DNA of 39,291 nt from an uncultured Synechococcus sp. (GTDB lineage: Bacteria > Cyanobacteriota > Cyanobacteriia > Phormidesmidales > Phormidesmidaceae), in the NCBI GenBank assembly GCA_937911865.1, contig CALDSK010000141.1, forward strand, positions 1 through 39,291, read 5' to 3'. The notes below the pieces were generated by a model, which saw only the letters and a program-made list of their open reading frames with translations, had not been told where the DNA came from and ran no database searches. Numbering within the stretch: position 1 is the first letter of the stretch; every line of letters starts with the position of its first letter. Of the stretch, positions 8,559-17,095 are shown piece after piece. Made by a program: the position numbers and the translations under genes.

Positions 8559-9728
8559 CTAGCTTTCTTCTTCTTCTTCCTCTGTCGTGGAATCTTCTGG
8601 CGATAGAACCGGTTCTAACAGTTGCTCAACCGGATCTTCTACCGCTTCCCATACGTCTTCAGCGAGGTAATCTGAACGACTTGTAAACATCGTCCAAGAG
8701 ATGCCAACATCAGGCCACGCCTCGTACTGAGCATTGAAACCCGTTAAGTCATCACCACCCGCTTCGCCTACTCGAACACCGTATGGACCAGAACTGGCAA
8801 ACCAGGCTTTAAACTGTGCCAGCGCGGCAGGACCTAAAATACGGCCCGCAAACATCGCATCGAACCAATCGGCTGTATCTTCTGCGGTCGCAATCAGGCC
8901 ACCATTGCCCCGCAGCGTCCATGAGGGACCATCATCAAGCCAGGGCTGATCGAGCGGTGTGCCTGTGCGTTCACCTTCCACGTAGCCTACAGCCAATCTC
9001 TCTTTTTCCCAACCGGCTAATCTATAGCCAATGCTGTCAATGCCCGCAGGCAGAAAAATCGCCTCATGCATCGCCTGCTCAAACGGCTGGTTTGCTGTTG
9101 CCTCAACAATAGCAGCTAGCAGACTATAGCCCGCGTTAGAGTATGCTTCATCGCTACCCGGCGCAAAGTCCAGCTCTGCTGCAAACAGCCGTTCTAGAGC
9201 TTGCTCTTTGGTCAGTAGTTCAGTGTCTTCGCCCAGGTATTCAGGTAATCCTGCTCGATGTTCAATCAGCTGCTGAACAGTGGCCTCTCGTAGTGGGCTC
9301 GGTGCCTCAGGAAAGAACAGCCGAACCGGGTCAGATAGGCGAAGCGCTCCTTGCTCTTCTAGCTTCAAGACTGTCGCCGCAGTCATGGCTTTAGTTAGCG
9401 AGCCAATGTCGAACCCGGTTGTTGTTTCTATGGGATCGCTACTTTCGCGATCGCGTAGCCCCAATCCCTCGTGGATCAGGACAGACTCCCCATCTTTAAG
9501 CTGAACAACCCCATACAGACCTTCTGATTCTAGCTGTTCAAGGGTGGAACGAATATCCGCGATCGCGGCTTCTTGACCATCAAGGTCAAGACTTTCTTGT
9601 GCAATTACTAGCGCACTATCTGTCGTTGAATGACAGCCTTTAAGGCCAACCCCTACAATCCAAGGCGAAAGAACGAGAATAGAGAGACTAAGCACTCTTC
9701 TCAGTCTCATCTTTAAGAAAAATTTCAT
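8559..9728 (-). CDS. Putative lipoprotein serine hydrolase (class C beta-lactamase-like fold)
   Basis: 389 residues from ATG 9728. The open frame extends to 9890 but only this start (or ATG 9710) gives a clean export signal: Arg/Lys-rich start, hydrophobic core, and a lipobox-like LKGC with C32. FDIGSLTKAMTAA gives the SxxK nucleophile motif (S110, K113) and AYSNAGYSLLA the second motif YSN (Y196, N198), as in D-aminopeptidases, esterases and class C beta-lactamases. The third motif, usually KTG/HxG, appears as VGEAGGDDLTGFNA, lacking the usual Lys or His, so specificity or activity may differ. The C-terminus is a short acidic tail (TTEEEEEES). It is convergent with the xdh operon, 15 bp away. 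A beta-lactam-resistance role is not implied. Confidence 0.8.
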   Translation of the reverse strand: MKFFLKMRLRRVLSLSILVLSPWIVGVGLKGCHSTTDSALVIAQESLDLDGQEAAIADIRSTLEQLESEGLYGVVQLKDGESVLIHEGLGLRDRESSDPIETTTGFDIGSLTKAMTAATVLKLEEQGALRLSDPVRLFFPEAPSPLREATVQQLIEHRAGLPEYLGEDTELLTKEQALERLFAAELDFAPGSDEAYSNAGYSLLAAIVEATANQPFEQAMHEAIFLPAGIDSIGYRLAGWEKERLAVGYVEGERTGTPLDQPWLDDGPSWTLRGNGGLIATAEDTADWFDAMFAGRILGPAALAQFKAWFASSGPYGVRVGEAGGDDLTGFNAQYEAWPDVGISWTMFTSRSDYLAEDVWEAVEDPVEQLLEPVLSPEDSTTEEEEEES

Positions 9729-9926
9729 TGCTTTGATAGTGATTGAATTAATGTCAATAAAACTATAGGAGTGACATTCATTCACAACAAAATTTAATCC
9801 TTGTAAGCTAATAGCAGTAGACAGTAGAGCCATCAATAATACTGGCACACTCAAGCTTGTTAGAATATCACCTGCAACCAGCAGGGGCAATTCGTTACGT
9901 TTTCATTGAAGCAAAAAAACACATTA

Positions 9927-12900
9927 CTAACAAATTCTCAATTGCGCCTTTAGTAATTCTGGAATGTTGATAGCCTCGCTTATTCCCCTAAGATCGATCC
10001 AAGCGGTTCCTTCATCCCAAACAATATTTTGAAGATTGGCTAATTTGAGGTTGGTTCTATCTAAAGTGGCTTCTATCAGGCTGGCCCCATTGCAAGTAGC
10101 CATTTCAAGATCAGTATCCTCTAGGCTAGCGCCTAATAGAGTTGTTCTTTCCAAACGGGCGTGCCCTAGACTGGCAGCATCTAAGCTAGCGCCTAAAAGT
10201 CTTGCTCCAGAGAGGTCAGCGCCTGCCAAGTTAGCATTTTTTAGAACTGCGCCCATTAAGCTAATACCCTCGCAATTTGTTCCGTCTAGACGAGCGTTAT
10301 CTAAGCGAGCATCTACGAAGCTAGCACCATTTAAGGTTGCACCATCCAGATTTGCACTAATTAAATAAGCCTGATCTAAACTTGCACCCTCTAGATTCGC
10401 TTCCTTGAGACTAGCGTGGTCTAAGTGTACGTTCAAGAGACAGGCTCCTTTGACACTGGCACGGTCTAAGTTGGCCCAATTCAAGCTTGTGCCATTGAGA
10501 CTGGCTCCGTCTAAATTGGCACCTTCTAAACTAGCATCCGTAAGCCCGGCACCGTCTAAAACTCCGTCTGTAAGATAAGCGCCGTCCAAAACAGCCCCAT
10601 CTAGGGTTGAGCCCTTGAAGTTCACTCCATCTAAACTTGCTCTGACTAGGCTTGCGCATGTCAAGCAAGCACGCTCAAAATTAGCATATCGCAAGTCTAT
10701 AAAATCTAGGACAGCGTCTGATAGATCAAGATATCCCAAGCTGCGAAGAGCAACCGAGCTATTAGGGTCTGCACCTCTTTTTTCCTGTAACCTTCCTATC
10801 CAAACGCCAAAGGCTTCTGAATCAGGCCAATTAATTTCAGATAGTGATTGAGTGACTTTCGCACATGCGTTTAAGAGCGCTAGCAAAGATTCTTCACTAT
10901 TGATAGCCCACTGATTAGCAAGGCGAAACGTAAGCGATGGCTCAATGCTTTCGACAGGAAGGCCCTTATGCAACACGACGCCGATCAGATTGCTTAATGT
11001 TTTTTGCCACGTAGCCACCTGTTTAGAAGGATAGAGTGAAACTTCGTTGATAAGAAACTCCAGCAAATAGACATCGATCCGAGTAGGTCCGCAGGTCTTT
11101 ACCCAATATAAAAGGGCCTCGCGGCTATTCCAACCATCCTCCATATCTTCTTGATGACGCTCTACTTGCTTTTGAATTTTTTGCAATGCAGCGACAATTC
11201 TTTTGGCAACCAAGTATTCGCCAAAGCTTTTATGGGTGAATTCAAAGGTGCACTCGTCGCTACGTACCCCATTCTGACGGAAGTAGAAAGCGGTGAGCAA
11301 ACGGGTTACTCCAGCGATCGCACCTTCCTGAAATATCTCTAGGATTCTCATTAAGCCGCTATTGTGACAGCGCGCTTCTATTTCTTTTACCGTTGTTGTT
11401 CGCCCCTGTCCATGCCAAGCAGCCATTGCAATTTCTTCTAATATTCTTAGAAAGTCACTTTGAGATAGTCCGCCGACAGCTGTGTGTTTTCGATTATTTT
11501 CATAGGCCCGCTCATAAACGGCCTCTAGCAAGTCAGCATAAACAGCATTCAAATTAACTGTTTTTGAAACTGACAGTTTGCCTTGTGTGTAGCTCAGCGC
11601 AACCAAATAATTGAGCAATGGCTGGGCTGTGATTTCACTTAATGCCTCCCCAATAAGGTCGCTTGGCATTGCCGTAAACGCCTGCTGAGAAACCGTACCG
11701 TACTTGTGCCACCAGTCATGGCGCTGATCGTTTCTTAACAGGGCCTGACGGGAATCCACAAAGGGTTCGCCAGTTTTCTGCTCAATCGCCAGTTGATTGA
11801 CACAGTAGGGCAGCACGTGTAAGACATTAGATGTCTGTTGAAAAGCACTTTGTATTGCAATTTCTCGCCCTGTGATGACAACCTGTAGACGAGTCTGCCT
11901 TTGATTAAACAGGTTCACTTTAGTCTGAACTTCTCGCACAAACTCAAGTGCACATTCTTTGGACACCTTTCCCTGCATAGACAGTTCGTCGAGACCATCT
12001 AAAATGAGTAGAAGCCTGAGATCTTCATCATCGGGGCAAAGGGGGTTTTGCTTGATGTAGTGGTCGTATCGGATGAATGTCGCTATTTCTTCGATCAAAT
12101 CACCCTTAGGATTAAGCAGATGTAGTGGAACGAATAGCACAGGAAAATTCTTATGCTGAGCAAGGCGAGCCGCAAAAATTTTGGCAAATGACGATTTCCC
12201 AGAGCCGGGATCACCGCTAATAACTCTGATGGCATCATTTTTATCAGCCTTATGCAACCACCTGATCAACTCTTCTTCTAAATCTACAACAACTCTTTCA
12301 ATCTTCTGTGCTTGTCTGAAATTGTCATCTAGAAGACGGGTGTATGATTTCTTGCCTATCGGGAGTTGCCTAAAATAGCCCCTCAGTGGAACATAAACAT
12401 CTGCTAGGCCAAAAGCCTCGAACATCATGGGCTCTTCAATTTGTTTTTGTAGCCAGGCCTTATATAACTGCCACCCTCTTAGCCTTTCTTTTGCTTCTGC
12501 AAACGGAGTATTGATATAGGTAACGATTGCGCTGTATTCAGGCCGAGATCGCCATTCGTGATTAAGCGCAAGTACAAAGTAAGTTGGCAGCCGACGGCTT
12601 AGCGTAGAGGCTTGAAAGGAAGAGACGCCAACTGATTCTAGCCATTGCTTCAGCGGTTGCTGCATAGCTCTCACGATTTCTGACTTCTCAGGATGCATGA
12701 AGAATCCTGACTTTAGTTCGAAAACGCGATTTTCTAACGATTGGTCTAGGGTCTTGTAAAATTTCTCTGGATTTATAGGACTCTCTTTTATCAGAAACTG
12801 TGCATCAGCGACCAGCGTGTATACAGAGCGCGAGAGCGCGTTGTAGATTAGTGCCCATGAGAGTTCAGTCGGCTGACAACTTTCTAGCCCAACGGCTGAA

Positions 12901-13061
12901 AGCACATCAACAGCATCCTTTGCTAATCCAATCCACTGTCCTGTAGAAGCATCTACGCCAGCCTTGCCTAACGATTTAAAGAAGTCCTTAAAATTTACTT
13001 TAAGTGGTTTGTTCCAAACGGAAATCGGTTTCTTAAGTAGCAGATCAGATTCAGGAGGCAT
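9927..13061 (-). CDS. NACHT-domain STAND NTPase with C-terminal pentapeptide repeats
   Basis: 1044 residues. Residues 1-270 form an unassigned N-terminal region. The NACHT NTPase follows: Walker A GDPGSGKS (283-290), Walker B LLLILDGLDEL (about 350-360), and a typical helical C-terminal part including EFTHKSFGEYLVAKRI (about 625-640). From about 770 to 1020 runs a long array of pentapeptide repeats (A[DNS]LxG type: GANLDGASLNGTSL and similar), forming a right-handed quadrilateral beta-helix. NACHT proteins are ATP-driven signal switches; bacterial NACHT proteins (bNACHT) include characterised antiphage defence proteins. The repeat tail would be the sensor or scaffold. No partner gene is adjacent. 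On the opposite strand the repeats create spurious open frames, not genes. Start ATG 13061 has AGGAG upstream-like context only weakly; function is inferred. Confidence 0.9.
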   Translation of the reverse strand: MPPESDLLLKKPISVWNKPLKVNFKDFFKSLGKAGVDASTGQWIGLAKDAVDVLSAVGLESCQPTELSWALIYNALSRSVYTLVADAQFLIKESPINPEKFYKTLDQSLENRVFELKSGFFMHPEKSEIVRAMQQPLKQWLESVGVSSFQASTLSRRLPTYFVLALNHEWRSRPEYSAIVTYINTPFAEAKERLRGWQLYKAWLQKQIEEPMMFEAFGLADVYVPLRGYFRQLPIGKKSYTRLLDDNFRQAQKIERVVVDLEEELIRWLHKADKNDAIRVISGDPGSGKSSFAKIFAARLAQHKNFPVLFVPLHLLNPKGDLIEEIATFIRYDHYIKQNPLCPDDEDLRLLLILDGLDELSMQGKVSKECALEFVREVQTKVNLFNQRQTRLQVVITGREIAIQSAFQQTSNVLHVLPYCVNQLAIEQKTGEPFVDSRQALLRNDQRHDWWHKYGTVSQQAFTAMPSDLIGEALSEITAQPLLNYLVALSYTQGKLSVSKTVNLNAVYADLLEAVYERAYENNRKHTAVGGLSQSDFLRILEEIAMAAWHGQGRTTTVKEIEARCHNSGLMRILEIFQEGAIAGVTRLLTAFYFRQNGVRSDECTFEFTHKSFGEYLVAKRIVAALQKIQKQVERHQEDMEDGWNSREALLYWVKTCGPTRIDVYLLEFLINEVSLYPSKQVATWQKTLSNLIGVVLHKGLPVESIEPSLTFRLANQWAINSEESLLALLNACAKVTQSLSEINWPDSEAFGVWIGRLQEKRGADPNSSVALRSLGYLDLSDAVLDFIDLRYANFERACLTCASLVRASLDGVNFKGSTLDGAVLDGAYLTDGVLDGAGLTDASLEGANLDGASLNGTSLNWANLDRASVKGACLLNVHLDHASLKEANLEGASLDQAYLISANLDGATLNGASFVDARLDNARLDGTNCEGISLMGAVLKNANLAGADLSGARLLGASLDAASLGHARLERTTLLGASLEDTDLEMATCNGASLIEATLDRTNLKLANLQNIVWDEGTAWIDLRGISEAINIPELLKAQLRIC

Positions 13062-13496
13062 AAATAAAGAATCAGCTAAGTGATGCGCTATGATTCACTC
13101 ATTTAGACGTTATGTTTCATCAGAAATCAGCTGCTCTGGATATTTTTATATTTTGGGTAAGCGACAATCCTTACTGGTATTCTACAACAACTTTTTCTAT
13201 ACTCAATTCCCTGTTCTATCGGATCTCATCTGTTAGAATTTACTGGCTGTTTTGCCTCGTGCGTACAGACCGGACGTAAGAACCGATACAGGTACTTTCG
13301 AAGACGCTATCCGTATCTTTAGATATCTCAACAATTTGTGTGTGATTATCTGATCAGCTTTTGTGGTGCTCCCTTTTTGTGGTGCTCTTTTTTGGAGGGC
13401 TTGAAGAAATAAGGGATGGTGTACTAATAAAGACTGCTTTCGATATCTGCTTGAGGAGCTTGTACAACTCCTGAGCGCTATTCACCCTAGCTCAAG
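13062..13496. other. Intergenic spacer (435 bp), no gene seen
   Basis: An AT-rich spacer between the leftward NACHT gene and the leftward GNAT gene, presumably holding the NACHT promoter. It has an exact 13-mer direct repeat, TTTTGTGGTGCTC, at 13359-13371 and 13375-13387 (16-bp period), followed by a related TTTTTTGGAG. I see no tRNA cloverleaf, no convincing ORF and no clear terminator. Confidence 0.6.
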
Positions 13497-13510
13497 TTAC
13501 CCTAGCTCAA
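13484..13510. repeat. 15-bp tandem duplication spanning the GNAT stop codon
   Basis: ACCCTAGCTCAA occurs at 13484-13495 and 13499-13510. On the minus strand the gene ends ...FELG-stop, and the duplicated unit would encode a second LELG immediately after the stop, ending in another stop. It looks like a local tandem duplication that moved or copied the end of the gene. Confidence 0.7.
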
Positions 13511-14420
13511 ATGTTGTTATTCCAAAAATCTGAGCTAAGGGCAAATCTGGCATGGTCCCGGCATACATTCTGGCCGTTTCAAACACGCTGGCCATCTGAT
13601 ATTTTTCTGCGAGGGTGACTGCCGCTAGATTTACACCAGGAACATCAAGATAAAAAGGGCTGCCCGGCTCGACTTGCGATCGCAATGCCAAGAACAGATC
13701 TTCTGCAAACTGAGGGCTATCTGCAAACAGGGGTCCGATCTTATACCCTTGCTGACACGGGCGCAGTACGCCGTAGCCAGCCAGCGTTTGACCGTGCATT
13801 AATCCAATGGCGATATGATGTGCTGAACTCAACCAGCAGTGCAGAAAGGTCGAGCGTTCACCGCAGAACAAGCTTCTATCGTAGTCAACAATCGTTTCAA
13901 AAGAGACCGAAGATAGTGGCACCAGCCTCACATCGTTTCGAAGCGTTTCTCTTAAGAGACTCTCCTTTCTTTGAGCGCCTTTTCCTGTGCCTTTACTTGC
14001 ACCTTTGTCTGCACCCATGCCTTCGTAGCGAATATTGCGGTGGGCCAGCTGAAATCCTGACTTGAGATAATTGTTTTGCTGCTCTACCACGCCGTCCAGG
14101 CCAATCGTGCGCCCCTGTAAATATTGAAGCCCGGCCTGCCATATCCGCATTCCGTATCCCTGTCCTCTAAACGCTGGCCTAACCATATAGAAACCCAAGA
14201 ATCCAAAGGCCATGCCGTACTTCACAACAGAGATACTCGCGATTGGTTCACCGTCTAACAGGCCGATTAAAAACCCTTGCGGATCCGCAGCATAAAAGCA
14301 CTCAACATCGTACAAACCAGGGTTCCACCCTTCTTTCGCCGCCCAGTCTACGACCAGCACCAGCTCATCGCGGGTCATCGTTCTAATCTGATAGTTCTGT
14401 TCTTTTTTAGGTGTGTTCAT
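13497..14420 (-). CDS. GNAT-family N-acetyltransferase, two-domain (YitH-like)
   Basis: 307 residues. The N-terminal half is a GNAT domain: substrate-side strands GFLIGLLDGEPIASISVV (about 50-67), then the acetyl-CoA pyrophosphate loop RGQGYGMRIW (about 90-99) and the GLDGVVEQQNNYLKSGF segment. The C-terminal half (about 190-300) resembles the second acyltransferase-like domain found in YitH-type proteins, ending in VFETARMYAG. A Lys/Gly-rich low-complexity insert (GADKGASKGTGKGAQRKE) separates the two halves. It would transfer an acetyl group to an unknown amine. It is divergent from puuE with an 82-bp spacer; no functional link to purine catabolism is evident. Confidence 0.87.
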   Translation of the reverse strand: MNTPKKEQNYQIRTMTRDELVLVVDWAAKEGWNPGLYDVECFYAADPQGFLIGLLDGEPIASISVVKYGMAFGFLGFYMVRPAFRGQGYGMRIWQAGLQYLQGRTIGLDGVVEQQNNYLKSGFQLAHRNIRYEGMGADKGASKGTGKGAQRKESLLRETLRNDVRLVPLSSVSFETIVDYDRSLFCGERSTFLHCWLSSAHHIAIGLMHGQTLAGYGVLRPCQQGYKIGPLFADSPQFAEDLFLALRSQVEPGSPFYLDVPGVNLAAVTLAEKYQMASVFETARMYAGTMPDLPLAQIFGITTFELG

Positions 14421-14502
14421 CGGCTAGCATATCTTCTCATCTAGGTTCCAATCTTAGGTAATATGCTCCTAAGCGAACGTTAAAATTTAGGAGAGCCGCT
14501 CC

Positions 14503-15408
14503 GTGACTTCAGCCTATCCGCGTGATTTAGTGGGCTACGGGCCCCGTCCGCCACATCCCCAATGGCCCAACCAGGCCCAGCTGGCACTCCAATTTGTCAT
14601 CAACTATGAAGAAGGCGGTGAAAATTGTGTTCTACATGGAGATGCGGCCTCAGAATCTTTCCTCTCGGAAATTATCGGCGCGCAGCCACTGCTAGGCGTG
14701 CGCAATCTCAATATGGAATCGATGTATGAATATGGCAGCAGGGCAGGCTTTTGGCGATTGCATCGTCTATTTACCGAGCGTCAGCTGCCGCTAACCGTAT
14801 ACGCGGTTGCCATGGCCTTAGAGAGAAATCCAGCGGCGGGAAAAGCCATGGTGGAAGCCGGATGGGAAATCGCCAGCCACGGCTACCGGTGGATTGACTA
14901 TCAGTATGTGGGCGAAGCGACGGAAAGATCTCACATTCAAAAGGCGATCGATATTCACACTCGGGTCATTGGCACGCGTCCACTCGGTTTCTATCAGGGA
15001 CGCAACAGTCCTAACACCCGTCGGCTAGTGGTAGAAGAAGGCGGCTTTTTATACGATGCCGATAGCTACGCTGACGATCTCCCCTATTGGAATCACGACT
15101 ATGGCAAGCCCCACCTAGTCATTCCCTACACCCTCGATAACAACGATATGCGCTTTGCGACTGCACAGGGCTTTAACTCGGGCGATCAGTTTTTTGCGTA
15201 TCTGCGTGACGCGTTCGACATGCTTTATGCCGAAGGCGAACAGGCACCTAAAATGATGAGCGTTGGCCTGCACTGTCGTCTTTCTGGCCGGCCGGGTAGG
15301 ACGGCTGCGCTTGCCAGATTTTTAGACTATGTGCAGGGCCATGAGAATGTTTGGATATGCCGGCGGGTCGATATCGCGCGGCACTGGCATCAGCACCATT
15401 CACCGTAA
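14503..15408 (+). CDS. puuE: Allantoinase PuuE (polysaccharide-deacetylase-fold)
   Basis: 301 residues from GTG 14503, with AGGAG at 14489-14493, 9 nt upstream. It is the NodB/polysaccharide-deacetylase-like allantoinase, which opens the allantoin ring to allantoate: YPRDLVGYGPRPPHPQWP at the N-terminus, VINYEEGGENCVLHGD near 35, SMYEYGSRAGFWRL near 75, EIASHGYRWIDYQ (about 127-139), GFYQGRNSPNTRRL and SVGLHCRLSGRPGR (about 250-263). Length matches the family (about 300-310). It lies 6 kb from the xdh operon and fits a route adenine to hypoxanthine to xanthine to urate to allantoin to allantoate, but no urate-oxidising enzyme is seen in the window. Confidence 0.93.
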   Translation: MTSAYPRDLVGYGPRPPHPQWPNQAQLALQFVINYEEGGENCVLHGDAASESFLSEIIGAQPLLGVRNLNMESMYEYGSRAGFWRLHRLFTERQLPLTVYAVAMALERNPAAGKAMVEAGWEIASHGYRWIDYQYVGEATERSHIQKAIDIHTRVIGTRPLGFYQGRNSPNTRRLVVEEGGFLYDADSYADDLPYWNHDYGKPHLVIPYTLDNNDMRFATAQGFNSGDQFFAYLRDAFDMLYAEGEQAPKMMSVGLHCRLSGRPGRTAALARFLDYVQGHENVWICRRVDIARHWHQHHSP

Positions 15409-15412
15409 GCCT

Positions 15413-16510
15413 CTATTCAGCCGCTCTTTTACGAGGGAAGAACAAGATAGCTCCTGTGAGTAAACCTAGCAGCATGCCTGGCTCTGGGACGTCAACGCCT
15501 GACGCATCAGCTTTGAACAACAATCCGATAGGCCGCTGAAGTGCAGGTGAATCTTCTACTACTAAGGTGCGATCGCCCGTCGAAGCGTCAAATTCTAGCA
15601 GCGAGCCCACAGTCGTCTCCGTATTAAATCCGACTGTGTACAAATCGCTATCTGCTGGGTCGAAGGCCAGAGAGCCAATAAAGTTGCTGCTAGGATCTGT
15701 TTCTGTGTAGTTCGTATCAAGCGCGCCGAGTAAATTGCCCGTTTCAAAGTCGTAGCGGCGAATGCCGTTGGCAAAATCGCTCACGTACAGATCGTTATCT
15801 TCAGGGCCGACGGCTAATCCTAAGAAGCTGACAAAGTCGAAGCTGGCTGGGGACGGTTCAGGCTGAGCTGCAAATACTTCGCTCTGCTGCGTGGCGATGT
15901 CGTAGCGCAGTACCTGGCTAGGAAAGGCAAAGTCTAAATTACCCTCATCGTCAGCTACACTTCCCTGAGTAGTGACATACAGCTTGCCATCCGGGCCGAA
16001 CAACAGCCCGTTTGGTCCGTTTAATCCAGCCGCCGTACCGTCACTCTCGGCAAAAACGTCCACAAAATCGCCCGTTTGGCCGTCATATCGCAAAATTTCA
16101 TCAGAGCGAAAGCTGCTGGTGTAAAGCAACCCGTCTGGGCCAAAAGCGATCCCATAGGGCCGAAATAAATCACCGCCGCTAGCAAACTTATCGATTAAGT
16201 TGCCCGTTTGACCATCGAACCGGTAAACCGCTGAGCTTTCACGGGTGTTACCGCTGCTAACGTACAGGTTACCGTCCGGGCCGTAAGTCAGCGTGTCAGG
16301 GCTTTCGAAACCCTCAAAAGGAGAGATAAATTCGCCTAAAAACTGGCCTGTACTTTCGTCTACTTCAACAACGTTGTTGCCTTCAGTGTTACCGATTAAA
16401 AGAGCTGCCTGTGCAGGCGTAGCTGCTAAACCGCTTACAGCCGTAAGCGTACCTAAAGCAGCCAAAGATAATAGTTTAGATAACGCCTTAGAAATAGAAA
16501 GTCCTTTCAT
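15413..16510 (-). CDS. Exported PEP-CTERM protein with NHL/SMP-30-like beta-propeller repeats
   Basis: 365 residues. An N-terminal signal peptide (MKGLSISKALSK, hydrophobic core, cleavage near ATPAQA-A at about residue 35) is followed by repeated blades of the form TYGPDGNLYVSS, AFGPDGLLYTSS, LFGPDGKLYVTT, AVGPEDNDLYVSD and AFDPADSDLYTVG, spaced 40-60 residues, the pattern of NHL/SMP-30-like beta-propellers. The C-terminus is a PEP-CTERM sorting signal: VPEPGMLLGLL, a short hydrophobic helix, then RKR. Such proteins are processed by exosortase and anchored or exported into the envelope or matrix. Ligand is unknown. It is convergent with puuE, 4 bp apart. Confidence 0.88.
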   Translation of the reverse strand: MKGLSISKALSKLLSLAALGTLTAVSGLAATPAQAALLIGNTEGNNVVEVDESTGQFLGEFISPFEGFESPDTLTYGPDGNLYVSSGNTRESSAVYRFDGQTGNLIDKFASGGDLFRPYGIAFGPDGLLYTSSFRSDEILRYDGQTGDFVDVFAESDGTAAGLNGPNGLLFGPDGKLYVTTQGSVADDEGNLDFAFPSQVLRYDIATQQSEVFAAQPEPSPASFDFVSFLGLAVGPEDNDLYVSDFANGIRRYDFETGNLLGALDTNYTETDPSSNFIGSLAFDPADSDLYTVGFNTETTVGSLLEFDASTGDRTLVVEDSPALQRPIGLLFKADASGVDVPEPGMLLGLLTGAILFFPRKRAAE

Positions 16511-16664
16511 TCATCACACCGTTACGTCCGCTAGATTATGACAGTAAGCGTGGCGTTAGCGAAAGGTGGCTGCGTTACACTTTATCAACTAAGCGTTACA
16601 GCCGTTTTTGCGGGCTCTGTTTGGAGGCATTGTTGTCAGGCGAGCGCTGGTTTGTTCGCCTGGT

Positions 16665-16853
16665 TTATTCGTTACGAAACCGCTGACCAAGGCTGCTCAT
16701 TTCACTGGGCATGACGGCTGTAATAGTTGGATCGTCAGCTAACCAGTCAGCGACGTCTCCTAAAGACGAAAACAGTGTAACCAAGAATGTCTTAACCGGA
16801 CCTGCTTTGACGGCATCTTTTTGAACAGCGCTGCCTGATACGGTATCTGACAC
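16665..16853 (-). CDS. Possible small protein (62 residues), unknown
   Basis: An open frame from GTG 16853 to 16665 with GGAG about 10 nt upstream on the minus strand. It encodes a plausible amphipathic sequence with FLVTLFSSLGDVADWLADDP in the middle. It shows no recognisable domain, no signal peptide and no strong codon evidence. It fills the otherwise empty space between the PEP-CTERM gene and the LtrA-family gene. It could equally be spurious. Confidence 0.35.
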   Translation of the reverse strand: MSDTVSGSAVQKDAVKAGPVKTFLVTLFSSLGDVADWLADDPTITAVMPSEMSSLGQRFRNE

Positions 16854-17095
16854 GGTATGTATGCTCCGTTCCTATATTTTTCTGATAATACCGAGACAAC
16901 ACGGAACGAAGCAAATGATTTATATAGTTCTTAGCATTTCAGCCGTTGATTCAGTGATTGCTATTTAGGAGTCTCTATCTCGCCCTTGCGAAATGTTGTT
17001 GTTTATACAAAAAACGGCCATCGAATTCGGTCGGTGCCTCTATTGACGGGAGGCAGCCCCGTAAAATAAACCCAGCCGTTAGACCTGCTTTTGTG

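Noticed and set aside
10036..10851. Plus-strand open frames opposite the pentapeptide repeats.
   Set aside because: Their repetitive Ser/Lys/Ala-rich sequence is an antisense shadow of the A[DN]LxG repeats of the NACHT protein.
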